Source: Pseudoalteromonas aliena SW19
GTDB lineage: Bacteria; Pseudomonadota; Gammaproteobacteria; Enterobacterales; Alteromonadaceae
DNA length: 64,000 bases
Direction of reading: 5' to 3'
NCBI RefSeq assembly: GCF_014905615.1
Contig: NZ_AQGU01000025.1
Span: 124,001-188,000, forward strand
Numbering within the stretch: the first letter of the stretch is position 1; each line of letters opens with the position of its first letter. Below the pieces are notes generated by a model that saw only the letters and a list, made by a program, of their open reading frames with translations, was not told where the DNA came from and ran no database searches. The translations under genes were made by a program, and so were the position numbers. Positions 54,392-64,000 of the stretch are shown here, one piece after another.

Positions 54392-55257
54392 GTATACAAG
54401 GTGAAAAGTTACAAAAAGTCCTAGCCCGTGCAGGGGTAGGCTCACGCCGTGAAATGGAAAAATACATTGATGCAAACCGCGTTAGTGTAAATGGTAAAGT
54501 GGCAAAGTTAGGCGACCGTGTTGAGGAAACAGACTTAATTCGTGTTGACGGACACACTGTGAAAATTGAAGAAAAAGCAGATAGGATTTGCCGTGTTATT
54601 ATGTATAACAAACCAGAAGGTGAGTTAAGCACACGCAAAGATCCTGAAGGTCGCCGTACTGTATTTGACCGACTTCCTCGCATTGATGGCGATCGTTGGA
54701 TTGCAGTTGGCCGACTCGATGTTAATACGTCCGGTTTAATGCTGTTTACGAATGATGGCGAGCTTGCAAACCGTTTAATGCACCCAAGCTACGAAGTTGA
54801 GCGTGAATACTCAGCGCGTGTGTTTGGCGAGGTAACAAACGAAACCCTGAAAAATTTAATGCGTGGTGTTGAGTTAGAAGATGGACCTGCCAAGTTTACT
54901 AGCGTAAAGCCTATGGGTGGCGAAGGTGTAAACCGCTGGTTTAACGTAACGTTAAACGAAGGTCGTAACCGTGAAGTTCGTCGTTTATGGCAATCACAGG
55001 ATGCTGAAGTATCTCGTCTTATTCGTATTCGTTACGGAAAGTTAGAGCTAGACAAGCGTGTACCACAAGGTGGTTGGATAGAGTATGACTTAGAAACAGT
55101 TAACTATTTACGTAAAACTGTTAAATTAGGCCGTGAAACACAAACCAAACTTTCAGTTATGCCAGAAAAGCGTAAAGATAAACGCGCTAAAATCAATCAG
55201 ATCCGTAAAGCAGTTAAAAAGCATAATCAACGTGTTAAGCCGACTAAACGTAAATAA
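54388..55257 (+). CDS. rluB: 23S rRNA pseudouridine synthase RluB (U2605)
   Basis: 289 residues. An S4 RNA-binding domain (about 5-60; [17 protein letters not shown]) precedes the synthase domain with [13 protein letters not shown] (D111 is the catalytic aspartate) and [11 protein letters not shown] long basic tail is typical of RluB. It makes pseudouridine 2605 in 23S rRNA. The scpB-rluB overlap is widely conserved. Confidence 0.95.
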   Translation: MSIQGEKLQKVLARAGVGSRREMEKYIDANRVSVNGKVAKLGDRVEETDLIRVDGHTVKIEEKADRICRVIMYNKPEGELSTRKDPEGRRTVFDRLPRIDGDRWIAVGRLDVNTSGLMLFTNDGELANRLMHPSYEVEREYSARVFGEVTNETLKNLMRGVELEDGPAKFTSVKPMGGEGVNRWFNVTLNEGRNREVRRLWQSQDAEVSRLIRIRYGKLELDKRVPQGGWIEYDLETVNYLRKTVKLGRETQTKLSVMPEKRKDKRAKINQIRKAVKKHNQRVKPTKRK

Positions 55258-55276
55258 TCAATTAGTTATTTAATAC

Positions 55277-55303
55277 AAAAAAGCCGCTCATTGCGGCTTT
55301 TTT
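55277..55303 (+). terminator. Intrinsic terminator of scpB-rluB
   Basis: AAAAAAGCCGC TCATT GCGGCTTTTTT; usable from both sides, as the next gene is convergent. Confidence 0.92.
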
Positions 55304-55338
55304 AATGTGCTTTTAAATAACACAGGTCTTAGGCTGAG

Positions 55339-56085
55339 TTATTTTTTTACCTGAGCATCTAACGATTCGCCATTCACTTCACTAGAATCGTCACTCATTA
55401 GATATAAATAGGTAGGCATTAAATCCTCTGGTGTAGCAAGCGCGTCTCTATCTTCACCAGGATATGCAGCAGCTCGCATTGAAGTGCGCGTAGCACCTGG
55501 GTTAATACAATTTACACGAATGTTTGTTTTACCTACTTCACATGCCCACGTTTGCATCATACCTTCCACTGCAAATTTCGAAATGGCATAAGGTCCCCAA
55601 AATTCACGGCCTTTACGGCCAACACCAGATGATGTAAATACGATTGATGCACTTTCAGATTTACGAAGCACAGGAAATAACGCTTTGGTTAACATGGCTT
55701 GTGCAGTCACGTTTACTTTCATAATGTTTTCAAACGTTGATGAACAAAAATGTTCAAGTGGGCCGAGCGATCCTAAAATGCCCGCATTGTTGAGCAGCCC
55801 ATCAAGGCGACCAAATTGAGATTCAATTGTTGCTGCAAGGTCACGGTAGTTTTGTTTTGTAGCGCCTTTTAAATCCATAGGCACAATTGCTGGCTTAGGA
55901 TAACCCGCATTAACAATTTCATCGTAAACACATTCAAGTTTATTAGTTGTTTTCCCTAATAAAATAACAGTCGCGCCGTATTTCGCATAGGTAATTGCCG
56001 CGACGCGTCCAATGCCATCACCGGCGCCTGTGATCAAAATAACTTTGTCTTTAAGTGCATTTTCAGTTGCTTGATATGTGTGCAT
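55339..56085 (-). CDS. yciK: YciK-family short-chain dehydrogenase
   Basis: 248 residues, classical SDR. The nucleotide site is TGAGDGIG, NNAG is present, and the catalytic set is S in FTSSGVG with YAISK. The opening YQATENALKDKVILITG matches YciK. Substrate unknown. In E. coli it sits beside sohB; here a lipase gene lies between. Confidence 0.88.
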   Translation of the reverse strand: MHTYQATENALKDKVILITGAGDGIGRVAAITYAKYGATVILLGKTTNKLECVYDEIVNAGYPKPAIVPMDLKGATKQNYRDLAATIESQFGRLDGLLNNAGILGSLGPLEHFCSSTFENIMKVNVTAQAMLTKALFPVLRKSESASIVFTSSGVGRKGREFWGPYAISKFAVEGMMQTWACEVGKTNIRVNCINPGATRTSMRAAAYPGEDRDALATPEDLMPTYLYLMSDDSSEVNGESLDAQVKK

Positions 56086-56291
56086 AAAAGTACCAATCTA
56101 TATAATTTTTTTAATTTTAACATAGCAAAACGTGAAGTAATCGAATTTATTGTAAAATTAGGTGGCGAAAATAGAAACTTTACGTTAAGTTTAACTGGTC
56201 TAATGTCCCATTAATAATCTGATTACATTGTTTTAACCTAATACACTGATAAAACACACTATAAAAATAAAATATGTGCGGAGCCAATAAT

Positions 56292-58718
56292 ATGAAAAAA
56301 ATGCTACTTTCACTCTCGGTTACAGCTGCTTTAGCAGGTTGTGGCGGTGGAGAAACGCTAAAAGATGTTAAAAATGATACAGCGCCTGTTATTCCTACAG
56401 CTACGGTAAAGTTTGATCCTGCTAAGGGAGTTATTTCTGTACCAAATGATTTATTAATGAGTGGTACCCGAGATGGAACCCTTAATATCCCAGATGAGCT
56501 TAACTCAGCGGGTGTGTCTATTACTCGTGCAGAATATGCAAATCCACAATTTGCAATAGGTGCACTCGATGGTTGGTCTACGCAAGTTCCTTTTAAGATA
56601 GATTTAACGTTTCCACCTTCAATAAGCTTAGACGAAGTATCAGCGGGTACACCAGGCTCAGTTCGTATTTTTGAAGTGATTATGGGTGCAAGTTTAACCG
56701 ATGAGGAATGTGGTCAAGCCCCAGCGGGGGCGGCATGTAAACTTATTGGTGAACTTACTTTTGGTGTTGACTTCATCACGAAAGCATCGGGTGATGCGGT
56801 AGCGATTATCCCTTTAAAACCATTTAAAGCGGGAAGCTCATACATCAATGTATTAACGACTGAACTAAAAGATTCATTAGGGCGCTCAATAGAGCCATCT
56901 TCTACTTATGGGTTAGTCAAACAAGAAGTGCCACTCGTTACCGCCGCACAACTTGCGTTGCAAGGTGCAGTAAATAGTTACGAAAATGTAGTGGTGAGCT
57001 CAGGTAATATTACTAAAGATGAGATTATTTTTTCTGCTGCAATGACAATGCAATCAGCGGGACCAGTACTTGGTACAATCAAGCAACTGCTAGCGGTAAG
57101 TCTACAACAACCAAGCATGCCGACACCTGCTATACAAGTACCAGCTCAACCAATGGTAAATGTTCAAGATGTATTCAAAAGCCAAGGGGTAGAGGTTTCT
57201 GCTGCTTTTTCGGGTGTGCAATACCAAAAAGGTAGCATCATGTTACCTATGTACTTAGGGACTCCAACAGGCTCAGCGATCAGCGATTTAAACGATACAT
57301 ATTGGCAAGGTATGTGTGACAACGCAGTCGTAGTATCAGGGTATAAAGCACAGGCAGGTGATGCTTTCCCAGCCGAACCAATTAGCGTGAATGATGGCAC
57401 ATGTGCCGCATTAAGTGGTGGCAAACTGCGTGATTTAGGTCTAGATAGCACGCGTCATTTAACCAAATATAATACCATTCCAAAAATGCAAAGCATGGCC
57501 AATGTGCCAGTGCAAGTAACTAAGCCTATTTTACCTATAATTAATGGTGTACGTGCACAACTACAGCTACCTGCTATCGAAATGCCTGAAAATGGTTGGC
57601 CTGTTGTTATTATGCAACATGGTATCACTACGCAAAAAGAAAGCATGCTGGCGTTAACTGCTCAGCTTTCAATTCAGGGGTTTGCAACGGTCGCTATTGA
57701 CCACCCTCGACATGGTGAGCGTGGTATTGATGTTGATGGCGATGGAAAAGATGATTTTAATGCGACAACAGACTCAGTACTGAGTTACATGAACTTAAGC
57801 TCATTGCTTGTTGCACGTGATAGCTTACGTCAATCAGCTGCCGATTTATTAGGTTTGCGTCTGGGCTTGAACTTTATCAACGATGCGACTATCAATAGTA
57901 AAGATGTTACCTACATCGGGCATTCACTAGGGTCTATTGTTGCGCCGGCATTTATTGCTCAAGCTAACAGCCCAATGGCTGAATCGATTGACCCACTGTT
58001 CAAGGTTAATACTGTTGCATTAGCAAGCGGCGGCGGTGGCGTTGCTAGTTTCTTACTAGAATCGGGCGCATTTGGCCCATTTGTACAAGGTTCTGTTCTT
58101 TTATCTTCAGGCACTACGGAGTCTGCTGAATTTGGCGCATTTACACAAGGTCCAGCTATCTCTAACTGTGGAGTAGCAGATTATAGTAGAGCCTTTACTT
58201 CATGTGCTTTTAAAGAATATGTTACTGCGCTTACCGTCGCAGGAGAAACAAGTAAGCTTGCAAATATTCAAGGTGTGATGACTAAATTTGCTTTTGCAGC
58301 ACAAACAACGCTCGATAGTGGTGATCCGACTAATTATGCTGCAGCTGTAAAAACACTCGAAACACCGATTTATATGAATGTTGTTGTGGGTGATGGTGTT
58401 AATAATAAAGCTGATCAAGTTATTCCGCCTACCACAACGATTAACCCAATTGCAGGCAGCCTTCCGCTAGCAAACTTTATGGGCTTAGAAACGGTAAGTA
58501 CATCGCAAGCGCTAAGTGCAACGCCTTCTAGCTATTTAGTTAAGTTTACCAAAGGGCACCACGGTTCAATTCTTACACCAGCACCAAATGAAGAAGCCGG
58601 TGCTGATGCTCAAGGAAGTGCAGCGGCTAATGCCGAGATGCAGCTACAAGTTGCAACCTACCTCGCCGCTCGCGGTCGTATGTTGGTAGTAACAAACAGC
58701 GATGTTGTGACTGATTAA
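56292..58718 (+). CDS. VolA/Pla-1/cef-type outer-membrane lipase lipoprotein
   Basis: 808 residues from the ATG at 56292 (GGAG upstream). The lipobox LAGC is followed by a glycine run. An N-terminal Ig-like part (about 30-300) precedes an alpha/beta hydrolase domain with YIGHSLGSI (nucleophile S545), a candidate acid in VVGDGVNNKADQV, and histidine in KGHHGSI. This is the layout of VolA of Vibrio and Pla-1/cef lipases, which act on lysophospholipids or acyl esters at the cell surface. It is transcribed alone and ends in a terminator. Confidence 0.85.
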   Translation: MKKMLLSLSVTAALAGCGGGETLKDVKNDTAPVIPTATVKFDPAKGVISVPNDLLMSGTRDGTLNIPDELNSAGVSITRAEYANPQFAIGALDGWSTQVPFKIDLTFPPSISLDEVSAGTPGSVRIFEVIMGASLTDEECGQAPAGAACKLIGELTFGVDFITKASGDAVAIIPLKPFKAGSSYINVLTTELKDSLGRSIEPSSTYGLVKQEVPLVTAAQLALQGAVNSYENVVVSSGNITKDEIIFSAAMTMQSAGPVLGTIKQLLAVSLQQPSMPTPAIQVPAQPMVNVQDVFKSQGVEVSAAFSGVQYQKGSIMLPMYLGTPTGSAISDLNDTYWQGMCDNAVVVSGYKAQAGDAFPAEPISVNDGTCAALSGGKLRDLGLDSTRHLTKYNTIPKMQSMANVPVQVTKPILPIINGVRAQLQLPAIEMPENGWPVVIMQHGITTQKESMLALTAQLSIQGFATVAIDHPRHGERGIDVDGDGKDDFNATTDSVLSYMNLSSLLVARDSLRQSAADLLGLRLGLNFINDATINSKDVTYIGHSLGSIVAPAFIAQANSPMAESIDPLFKVNTVALASGGGGVASFLLESGAFGPFVQGSVLLSSGTTESAEFGAFTQGPAISNCGVADYSRAFTSCAFKEYVTALTVAGETSKLANIQGVMTKFAFAAQTTLDSGDPTNYAAAVKTLETPIYMNVVVGDGVNNKADQVIPPTTTINPIAGSLPLANFMGLETVSTSQALSATPSSYLVKFTKGHHGSILTPAPNEEAGADAQGSAAANAEMQLQVATYLAARGRMLVVTNSDVVTD

Positions 58719-58743
58719 TAACCAGCAAAAAAATTAACCTTTC

Positions 58744-58770
58744 AAAGCCACTGCAAAGTGGCTTTTTTTT
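58744..58770 (+). terminator. Intrinsic terminator of the lipase gene
   Basis: AAAGCCACT and AGTGGCTTT pair around GCAA, followed by T5. Confidence 0.92.
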
Positions 58771-58818
58771 GTCTTAAAGCATGCTAAATTAGCTGAAATT
58801 TATTAATGGAGAAACCAG

Positions 58819-59835
58819 TTGGAATTTTTATACGAATACGGTTTGTTTTTTGCTAAAACAGTTACTTTTGTTATTGCTATCGCGATTATTTTAATGTTGA
58901 TAGTAGGTGCTGCTGTTAAGCCGAAAGCTAAAAAAGGTGAGATACAAATAGATGATATATCAGAGCAATTAGTCGAACTCAAAGAAAGTTTTTTACAAAA
59001 TACGCTTGGTAAAAAAGAACTTAAGGCACACCACAAGCAGCTAAAATCACAAAGTAAATTAGCCGATAAAGAAGAGCCTAAACCTCGTTTATATGTTATT
59101 GATTTTGTAGGAAGTATGGATGCTCACGAAGTGGAAAGCTTAAGAGAAGAAATAACTGCAATTATTTCTATTGCTGAGCCTAGTAAAGACAAAGTTCTTA
59201 TTCGTTTAGAAAGTGGTGGTGGCGTAGTGCATGGCTATGGCCTTGCTGCTTCTCAATTACAACGTATTAAGAATGCGGGCATTCCTTTGAGTGTTTCAAT
59301 TGATAAAGTGGCTGCTAGTGGTGGTTACATGATGGCATGTGTTGCAGATGAAATACTCGCAGCTCCGTTTGCCATTGTTGGCTCAATCGGTGTTATAGCA
59401 CAAATTCCTAACTTTAATAAAATATTAAAGAAAAATGACGTGGAATTTGAACAAATAACCGCAGGTGAATTTAAACGCACATTGACATTGTTTGGTGAGA
59501 ATACGGATAAAGCCCGTGAAAAATTTCGTGAAGAAATTGAGCAAACACATGACTTATTTAAAACATTTGTGAGTACGCAACGTCCTAGCTTAGACATGAG
59601 CTTAGTCGCCACTGGTGAGCATTGGTTTGCAACTCAGGCCATTGAAAAAGGCTTGGTCGACGTAATAAAAACAAGCGACGATGCCTTATTAGATCAGCAA
59701 CATGAACGTCAAATATATAAAATTAAATACAAAGTTAAAAAAGGGCTGAGCGATAAGCTAGCGCTTGGCTTGAGTAGTGGCGTAAATAAAGTCGGGATAA
59801 ACTTACTTTCTAAATTTAAGTCCCTAAATCCTTAG
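58819..59835 (+). CDS. sohB: Inner-membrane serine peptidase SohB (S49)
   Basis: 338 residues with an N-terminal transmembrane helix (TVTFVIAIAIILMLIVGAAV). The S49 core carries the nucleophile S167 in DKVAASGGYMMAC and conserved blocks SGGGVVHGYG and VGSIGVIAQIPN. SohB may digest signal peptides or misfolded periplasmic proteins. The start is TTG at 58819 with GGAG 7 bases upstream. Confidence 0.94.
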   Translation: MEFLYEYGLFFAKTVTFVIAIAIILMLIVGAAVKPKAKKGEIQIDDISEQLVELKESFLQNTLGKKELKAHHKQLKSQSKLADKEEPKPRLYVIDFVGSMDAHEVESLREEITAIISIAEPSKDKVLIRLESGGGVVHGYGLAASQLQRIKNAGIPLSVSIDKVAASGGYMMACVADEILAAPFAIVGSIGVIAQIPNFNKILKKNDVEFEQITAGEFKRTLTLFGENTDKAREKFREEIEQTHDLFKTFVSTQRPSLDMSLVATGEHWFATQAIEKGLVDVIKTSDDALLDQQHERQIYKIKYKVKKGLSDKLALGLSSGVNKVGINLLSKFKSLNP

Positions 59836-59882
59836 ATTAGAATTTTTAACCTGAGAACAAGCTAATTATTTTTACTCGAAAA

Positions 59883-59914
59883 AAAACCTTGATGGATTGC
59901 ATCAAGGTTTTTTT
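59883..59914. terminator. Bidirectional terminator between convergent genes
   Basis: AAAACCTTGATG pairs with CATCAAGGTTTT around GATTG, with A and T runs on the two sides. Confidence 0.92.
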
Positions 59915-59933
59915 ATAGCTGTATAAATGTAGC

Positions 59934-61268
59934 TTATGAGTCAATAGATTTATGATAATCTTCTAAGTCTTTAGCTGCGTTAGGGTCATTGAATACGCTT
60001 TCATCAAGTTCTCCTTCAGATTTAGCCACAACACAAGTCACCATACAATCGCCCGTTACATTTACCGCAGTACGGGTCATGTCAAGCAATCTATCTACAC
60101 CAATTATAATAGCGATACCTTCAACCGGTAAACCAACTTGGTTAAGCACCATTGCTAGCATAATTAAACCAACACCAGGCACACCTGCAGTGCCTACAGA
60201 AGCAAGCGTAGCGGTTAGAATAACCATTAAATAATCAGAAATAGTTAAATCAACACTAAATACCTGAGCAATAAATACGGTTGCAACACCTTGCATAATA
60301 GCGGTGCCGTCCATGTTAATGGTAGCACCTAAAGGAATAGTGAAAGAGGCGACAGAATTGCTAGCGCCTAGCTTTTTAGTGGCGGTTTCAAGTGTAATAG
60401 GCATGGTTGCACTAGAGCTTGATGTACTAAACGCAAATAAGCACGTATGTTTCATTTTTGCCAAGAAAATAGCAGGGCTTAGTCCTGTGAGAAGTTTTAG
60501 TAAAAGCGTGTAATTTACAAATGCATGTAACAGTAGGGCTAAAACAACAACAAAAAAGTATTTTGCTAAGCTTACAATTAGATCCAATTCTATAGTAGTA
60601 AAAAGCTTAGCCATTAAGAAAAATACACCGTAAGGTGCAATGTTCATTAATAATGTGACTAATTTTAAGATTACAGTGTTTAAATCTTCAAATACGGCCG
60701 TTACTCGTTTACCAGCTTGGCCGCTTAACGCCATAGCAATACCAAATAATAAAGCAAACACAATTACCTGTAACATATTACCTTTAGCCATTGCTTCAAA
60801 TGGATTCGTTGGGAACATGTCAATGATAACTCTTGCAAGTGTAGGAGCTTCTTTTGCATCATAGCTTGCTTGAGAGGGAAGGCTGATCCCTTCACCTGGA
60901 TTAAATAACAATGCCAGTGATATAGCAACGGTTATAGCAATTGCAGTGGTTAATAAATAAAGGCTAATTGATTTACCGCCTAAACGACCTAACTTTTTTG
61001 GATCGCTAAGGCTACAGGTTCCACACACTAGTGAAACAAAGACCAAGGGAACAACCAACATTTTTAAGCTGGCAATGAATATTTGTCCACCTACGTGAAA
61101 AATACCATCTACAAAAAAGGCTTTAATTGGCAAAGAGAATAATCCAAGTGGGATTAGATAATCGTCTTCACCAGCTAAAATAGCCTGAAATATAAAGCCT
61201 ACTATAACGCCGAGGCCCATGCCTATCATGATGCGGGTGGTTAAACTCATTGAACGGATTTTTGACAT
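59934..61268 (-). CDS. Dicarboxylate/amino-acid:cation symporter (DAACS)
   Basis: 444 residues, DAACS (GltP/DctA) family. The serine-rich hairpin motif is FSTSSSSATMP, the Na-binding motif NMDGTAIMQG and the last-helix motif is DRLLDMTRTAVNVTGD, which usually decides substrate binding; the arginine in MTRT fits acidic substrates. It likely imports glutamate, aspartate or a dicarboxylate. It may serve the glutamate dehydrogenase, though not linked. Monocistronic, convergent with sohB. Confidence 0.93.
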   Translation of the reverse strand: MSKIRSMSLTTRIMIGMGLGVIVGFIFQAILAGEDDYLIPLGLFSLPIKAFFVDGIFHVGGQIFIASLKMLVVPLVFVSLVCGTCSLSDPKKLGRLGGKSISLYLLTTAIAITVAISLALLFNPGEGISLPSQASYDAKEAPTLARVIIDMFPTNPFEAMAKGNMLQVIVFALLFGIAMALSGQAGKRVTAVFEDLNTVILKLVTLLMNIAPYGVFFLMAKLFTTIELDLIVSLAKYFFVVVLALLLHAFVNYTLLLKLLTGLSPAIFLAKMKHTCLFAFSTSSSSATMPITLETATKKLGASNSVASFTIPLGATINMDGTAIMQGVATVFIAQVFSVDLTISDYLMVILTATLASVGTAGVPGVGLIMLAMVLNQVGLPVEGIAIIIGVDRLLDMTRTAVNVTGDCMVTCVVAKSEGELDESVFNDPNAAKDLEDYHKSIDS

Positions 61269-61460
61269 ATACCCTAATCTACTTTAAATAAATTTTGCCA
61301 TAGACTACCAGTCTATAAATATTTATACAGAAAAAATTAGTATTTATTGAAAATTATTTTATATAAAAAAGTAATAAAAAACGGAGATTTTAAACTAACT
61401 TATAGGTTAATATTAGGTAAATGACGTTTAGCAAATATTAACTACACTAGGGAGAGGTAA

Positions 61461-64000
61461 ATGCCTTTAACGCGACTGCTCAGTATTACATTACTTAGCT
61501 TTTTTCTTATGGCTTGTGGCGGCGGCGGATCACTTGAAAAAAGTGGCACGGTTGGTGGTGGCACCGACGGCACAGATACGAGCAGCTCACTTGCTTTACA
61601 GCTGACTATTTTAGATCAAACAGGGGCTGCATTTTCTGATTCGAACCCTGTGAGTAAAGATAACAAAGGCGTTGTGACAGCAACACTTACAAATAACGCT
61701 GTAGCACTTACTGACAAACTCATTACGTTCACCACAAAATTCACAGGGAAAATAACCCCAGAACTTGGCACGGCGCTTACCAATAATCAAGGTCAAGCAA
61801 CTGTTAGCTTAAGCAGCGGTAATTTTAAAGGTGCGGGCGAAGTGGTCGCAACGTATGTAGCTGATGATCAAACCATTACAAAAACGCTGGGCTTTATATC
61901 CAGTGGTGATGATGCGTCAAGTGAAGCGGCCGTAGTTGCAGTAGATATTAAGCTATTACAAGGATGTAGTGACGGTTGGGACAGCGATAGAAACACAGTA
62001 TCGCTCGAGCAAAGCTATGTTGCTTCTGGCTGTAAATCGGTTAATCAATTTTCGTCAGATGAACTGATTGATGTGTTAGTTAAAGTAACCGATACGAGCT
62101 CGGGTGATGGTTTTGTTGGTGTGATCAGTGATATTACGACTGATTTGGGAAGTTTGTTACCTGTCTCTGGTAAAGCACTAACAGACAATTTTGGCTTTGC
62201 AATTTTGAAATTACAACCTGGTGCGAACAGTGGCGCCGGTGAAATTACAGCAACATCAAAATCAACATCGAGTCAAAAAGCATTTGAAATTTCGACTGCT
62301 GAGCTGCAAGTTAATATTAGTAATGGTTTATTTAACAAATTAGATGCCAATGGTAACCCTATAGCAAATGAATACCAGCCATTAGCCGCTGGTGCGACAA
62401 CCGTTATTAGCGTTGAAATATTAGATAGCAATGGACAGCGAGTAGTATCAACACTTGATGTGCAATTTAGTTCTAGTTGTACCCAAGCGGGTTTGTCAAT
62501 TTTGGATGCAAACGCAAAAAGCATCAGTGGAATTGCAACGGCCACTTATCGTACCAATGGTTGTAGCGCCTCACTCGGCGACACCGTGACTGCAACCGTG
62601 CTTACCGGTGGCACACCCGTCGTTAAATCGGTTAACATTCCGGTATCAATTGCTGAGGTTGAGTCCATTGAATTTATGAGTGCAACACAAAATGTAATTG
62701 CACTTAAGGGCACTGGCGGCCAATCGCGCTCTGAAACATCTGAAATCACGTTTAAATTAAAAGACAGAATCGGAAAACCGGTTGTCAGTAATAGAATGGA
62801 TTTTCGTTTAAGTTCAACAAATGGTGGTATAAGCCTATCGCATAATAGTGTATTTACTGATGCACAAGGTTTGGCCCGCGTGCAAGTAAACTCAGGATTT
62901 GTCCCTATGGCAGTGCGAGTACAGGCTTGTTATATCCCTCAGAGTCAAATTCCAGCAAATCAAAATAATGATGTGACTTGTTGGCAAGACGTTTACTTAG
63001 AGTGTAAAAAAGATGCGTCACAAAGAAATAATAGTGTTTCGTGTCCTATTGGGGAGCTTTCTTTAGTTTCACTTGATGAACAAGTTGTAACTGTCTCTGA
63101 TTTAGTCTCAATTAGTTCAGGTCTTCCTGATGGGAATAGTTTTACCGCAGGTGCAACGAGTATTAATATTGAAGCACTTGATTATATCGGTGACACTAAT
63201 GAAATTTCAATTTTTCTAGCCGATCACTTTAACAACCCCGTGCCTGACGGTACCACTGTTTATCTAACCACTGAAGGCGGTGCAGTTGGCACACTGGATG
63301 GGACTGCTTTTAATCCACAGCTTGAATGTAATACAGTCGATGGTGCATGTAAGGCACAATGGCGCAACCAAAATCCAAAACCATTTACAGAGGCTAAATG
63401 GGGAAATCAAATCAGTTCTATAAATCCTAAAACAAATACTATTAATTGTGATCTGTATTTCAATGCAGCTGCGCCTTGTATGAATGGGATCACTAACGCA
63501 GCAGACGATGTTAACAATGGTGTTCCTTTAGGTGGGCGTGTAACCGTTGTTGCGACAGCGAAAGGGCAAGAATCATTTATTGATATTAATGGTAATGGCC
63601 GTTTCGATACCAATGAGTATTATAGTGGTTACGATTTACCTGAAGCGTTTGTCGATCATAATGAAAATGGGATATACGACGGATTAGCGGGTATTTATGA
63701 CCCGGTCACAGCAACTGTAAAAAAAGCAGCCGAGTTTTGTAAAGAGGGTGATACAAATGATCCATGTAGCCCTAAAAAGACGAATGGCGGTCATTTTGAA
63801 GAGAGCTTTGATATTGATTCAAATGGTATGCATACTTTAGCTGATGGTAAGTACAATGGCCTATTATGTACAGAAGCGGCAACTAATCCACCTGCTAATG
63901 CAACCTTTGCAAGCCTATGTACAAAAAATTTACTCGATGTGCGTGAATCATTTCAAATTATATTATCGGGCAGTACTGTTTATAGTCGTTTTGTAGTTGC
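61461..64000 (+). CDS. Large Ig-like repeat lipoprotein (3' end outside window)
   Basis: The frame is open from the ATG at 61461 to the window end (at least 846 codons). GGGAGAGG precedes the start. The lipobox LMAC is followed by GGGGS. Repeated Ig-like (invasin/Big_1-type) segments follow, each marked by a VxLxTxxG-type strand and a TDAQGLARVQV-like end (for example NNQGQATVSLSSG, TDAQGLARVQVNSG). Near the visible end are calcium-binding-like loops DINGNGRFDTNE and DHNENGIYDG. Probably a surface adhesin or structural lipoprotein. The full length is unknown. Confidence 0.85.
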   Translation, partial: MPLTRLLSITLLSFFLMACGGGGSLEKSGTVGGGTDGTDTSSSLALQLTILDQTGAAFSDSNPVSKDNKGVVTATLTNNAVALTDKLITFTTKFTGKITPELGTALTNNQGQATVSLSSGNFKGAGEVVATYVADDQTITKTLGFISSGDDASSEAAVVAVDIKLLQGCSDGWDSDRNTVSLEQSYVASGCKSVNQFSSDELIDVLVKVTDTSSGDGFVGVISDITTDLGSLLPVSGKALTDNFGFAILKLQPGANSGAGEITATSKSTSSQKAFEISTAELQVNISNGLFNKLDANGNPIANEYQPLAAGATTVISVEILDSNGQRVVSTLDVQFSSSCTQAGLSILDANAKSISGIATATYRTNGCSASLGDTVTATVLTGGTPVVKSVNIPVSIAEVESIEFMSATQNVIALKGTGGQSRSETSEITFKLKDRIGKPVVSNRMDFRLSSTNGGISLSHNSVFTDAQGLARVQVNSGFVPMAVRVQACYIPQSQIPANQNNDVTCWQDVYLECKKDASQRNNSVSCPIGELSLVSLDEQVVTVSDLVSISSGLPDGNSFTAGATSINIEALDYIGDTNEISIFLADHFNNPVPDGTTVYLTTEGGAVGTLDGTAFNPQLECNTVDGACKAQWRNQNPKPFTEAKWGNQISSINPKTNTINCDLYFNAAAPCMNGITNAADDVNNGVPLGGRVTVVATAKGQESFIDINGNGRFDTNEYYSGYDLPEAFVDHNENGIYDGLAGIYDPVTATVKKAAEFCKEGDTNDPCSPKKTNGGHFEESFDIDSNGMHTLADGKYNGLLCTEAATNPPANATFASLCTKNLLDVRESFQIILSGSTVYSRFVV

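Overview
The window looks like a chromosomal core segment of a marine gammaproteobacterium of the order Alteromonadales, most likely Pseudoalteromonas or a close relative. This rests on AT-rich DNA, typical Alteromonadales gene families (DUF3466, DUF2835, DUF3718, the 180-kDa NAD-glutamate dehydrogenase, DUF1302/DUF1329) and gammaproteobacterial synteny (yccA next to tRNA-Ser(UGA), msrC-proQ-prc, pyrD-zapC-rlmKL, yffB-dapE, yfbV next to ackA-pta, scpB-rluB, yciK near sohB). The genus is an inference. I saw no prophage, transposase, integrase, rRNA or CRISPR array.

Layout. 1-3.3 kb: end of a GGDEF protein, a MITE-like repeat, then the leftward tusDCBE-rluE-nudJ operon (tRNA 2-thiouridine relay, rRNA pseudouridylation, Nudix). 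3.3-4.5 kb: yccA and two identical tRNA-Ser(UGA) genes. 4.6-7.5 kb: a 38-bp tandem repeat, a membrane LytTR regulator, a CPBP-type membrane protein and two small membrane proteins. 7.6-11.1 kb: msrC, a small acidic protein, proQ and prc. 11.2-15.6 kb: nhaC, pepN and DUF2835. 15.8-22.7 kb: a four-gene envelope cluster (DUF1302 barrel, DUF1329, YCF48-type propeller, RND/MMPL protein) that may move hydrophobic molecules across the envelope. 22.9-35.7 kb: NAD-glutamate dehydrogenase, pyrD, zapC, rlmKL, a glutaredoxin-like protein, uup and DUF3466.

36-39.3 kb: a second, inverted copy of the MITE-like repeat, then a leftward envelope operon (TPR lipoprotein, ycfL, lpoB, glycine-zipper protein) linked to peptidoglycan synthase activation. 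39.5-42.5 kb: the most interesting locus. It has a lipobox-bearing peptide with two 6-cysteine repeats, a hairpin attenuator, a DUF692/MNIO enzyme, its DUF2063 partner and an EamA permease. This has the layout of a bufferin/oxazolin-type RiPP system, in which cysteines are oxidatively modified to bind copper, but the precursor appears to be membrane-anchored.

42.6-45.6 kb: a leftward operon of an ACT-domain protein, an EIIA-Glc-like protein lacking both active-site histidines, a Spx/ArsC-like protein, dapE and an M15 peptidase. 45.8-52.2 kb: pta-ackA, yfbV, rlmA, a CbiM-like membrane protein and xthA. 52.4-55.3 kb: a DUF3718 protein, a four-EF-hand lipoprotein, scpB (without adjacent scpA) and rluB. 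55.3-64 kb: yciK, a VolA/Pla-1-type lipase lipoprotein, sohB, a dicarboxylate/amino-acid:cation symporter and the 5' part of a large Ig-like repeat lipoprotein that runs off the window.

Most transcription units end in clear intrinsic terminators, and many neighbouring genes overlap by 1-8 bases (TAATG or ATGA junctions), so translational coupling is common.
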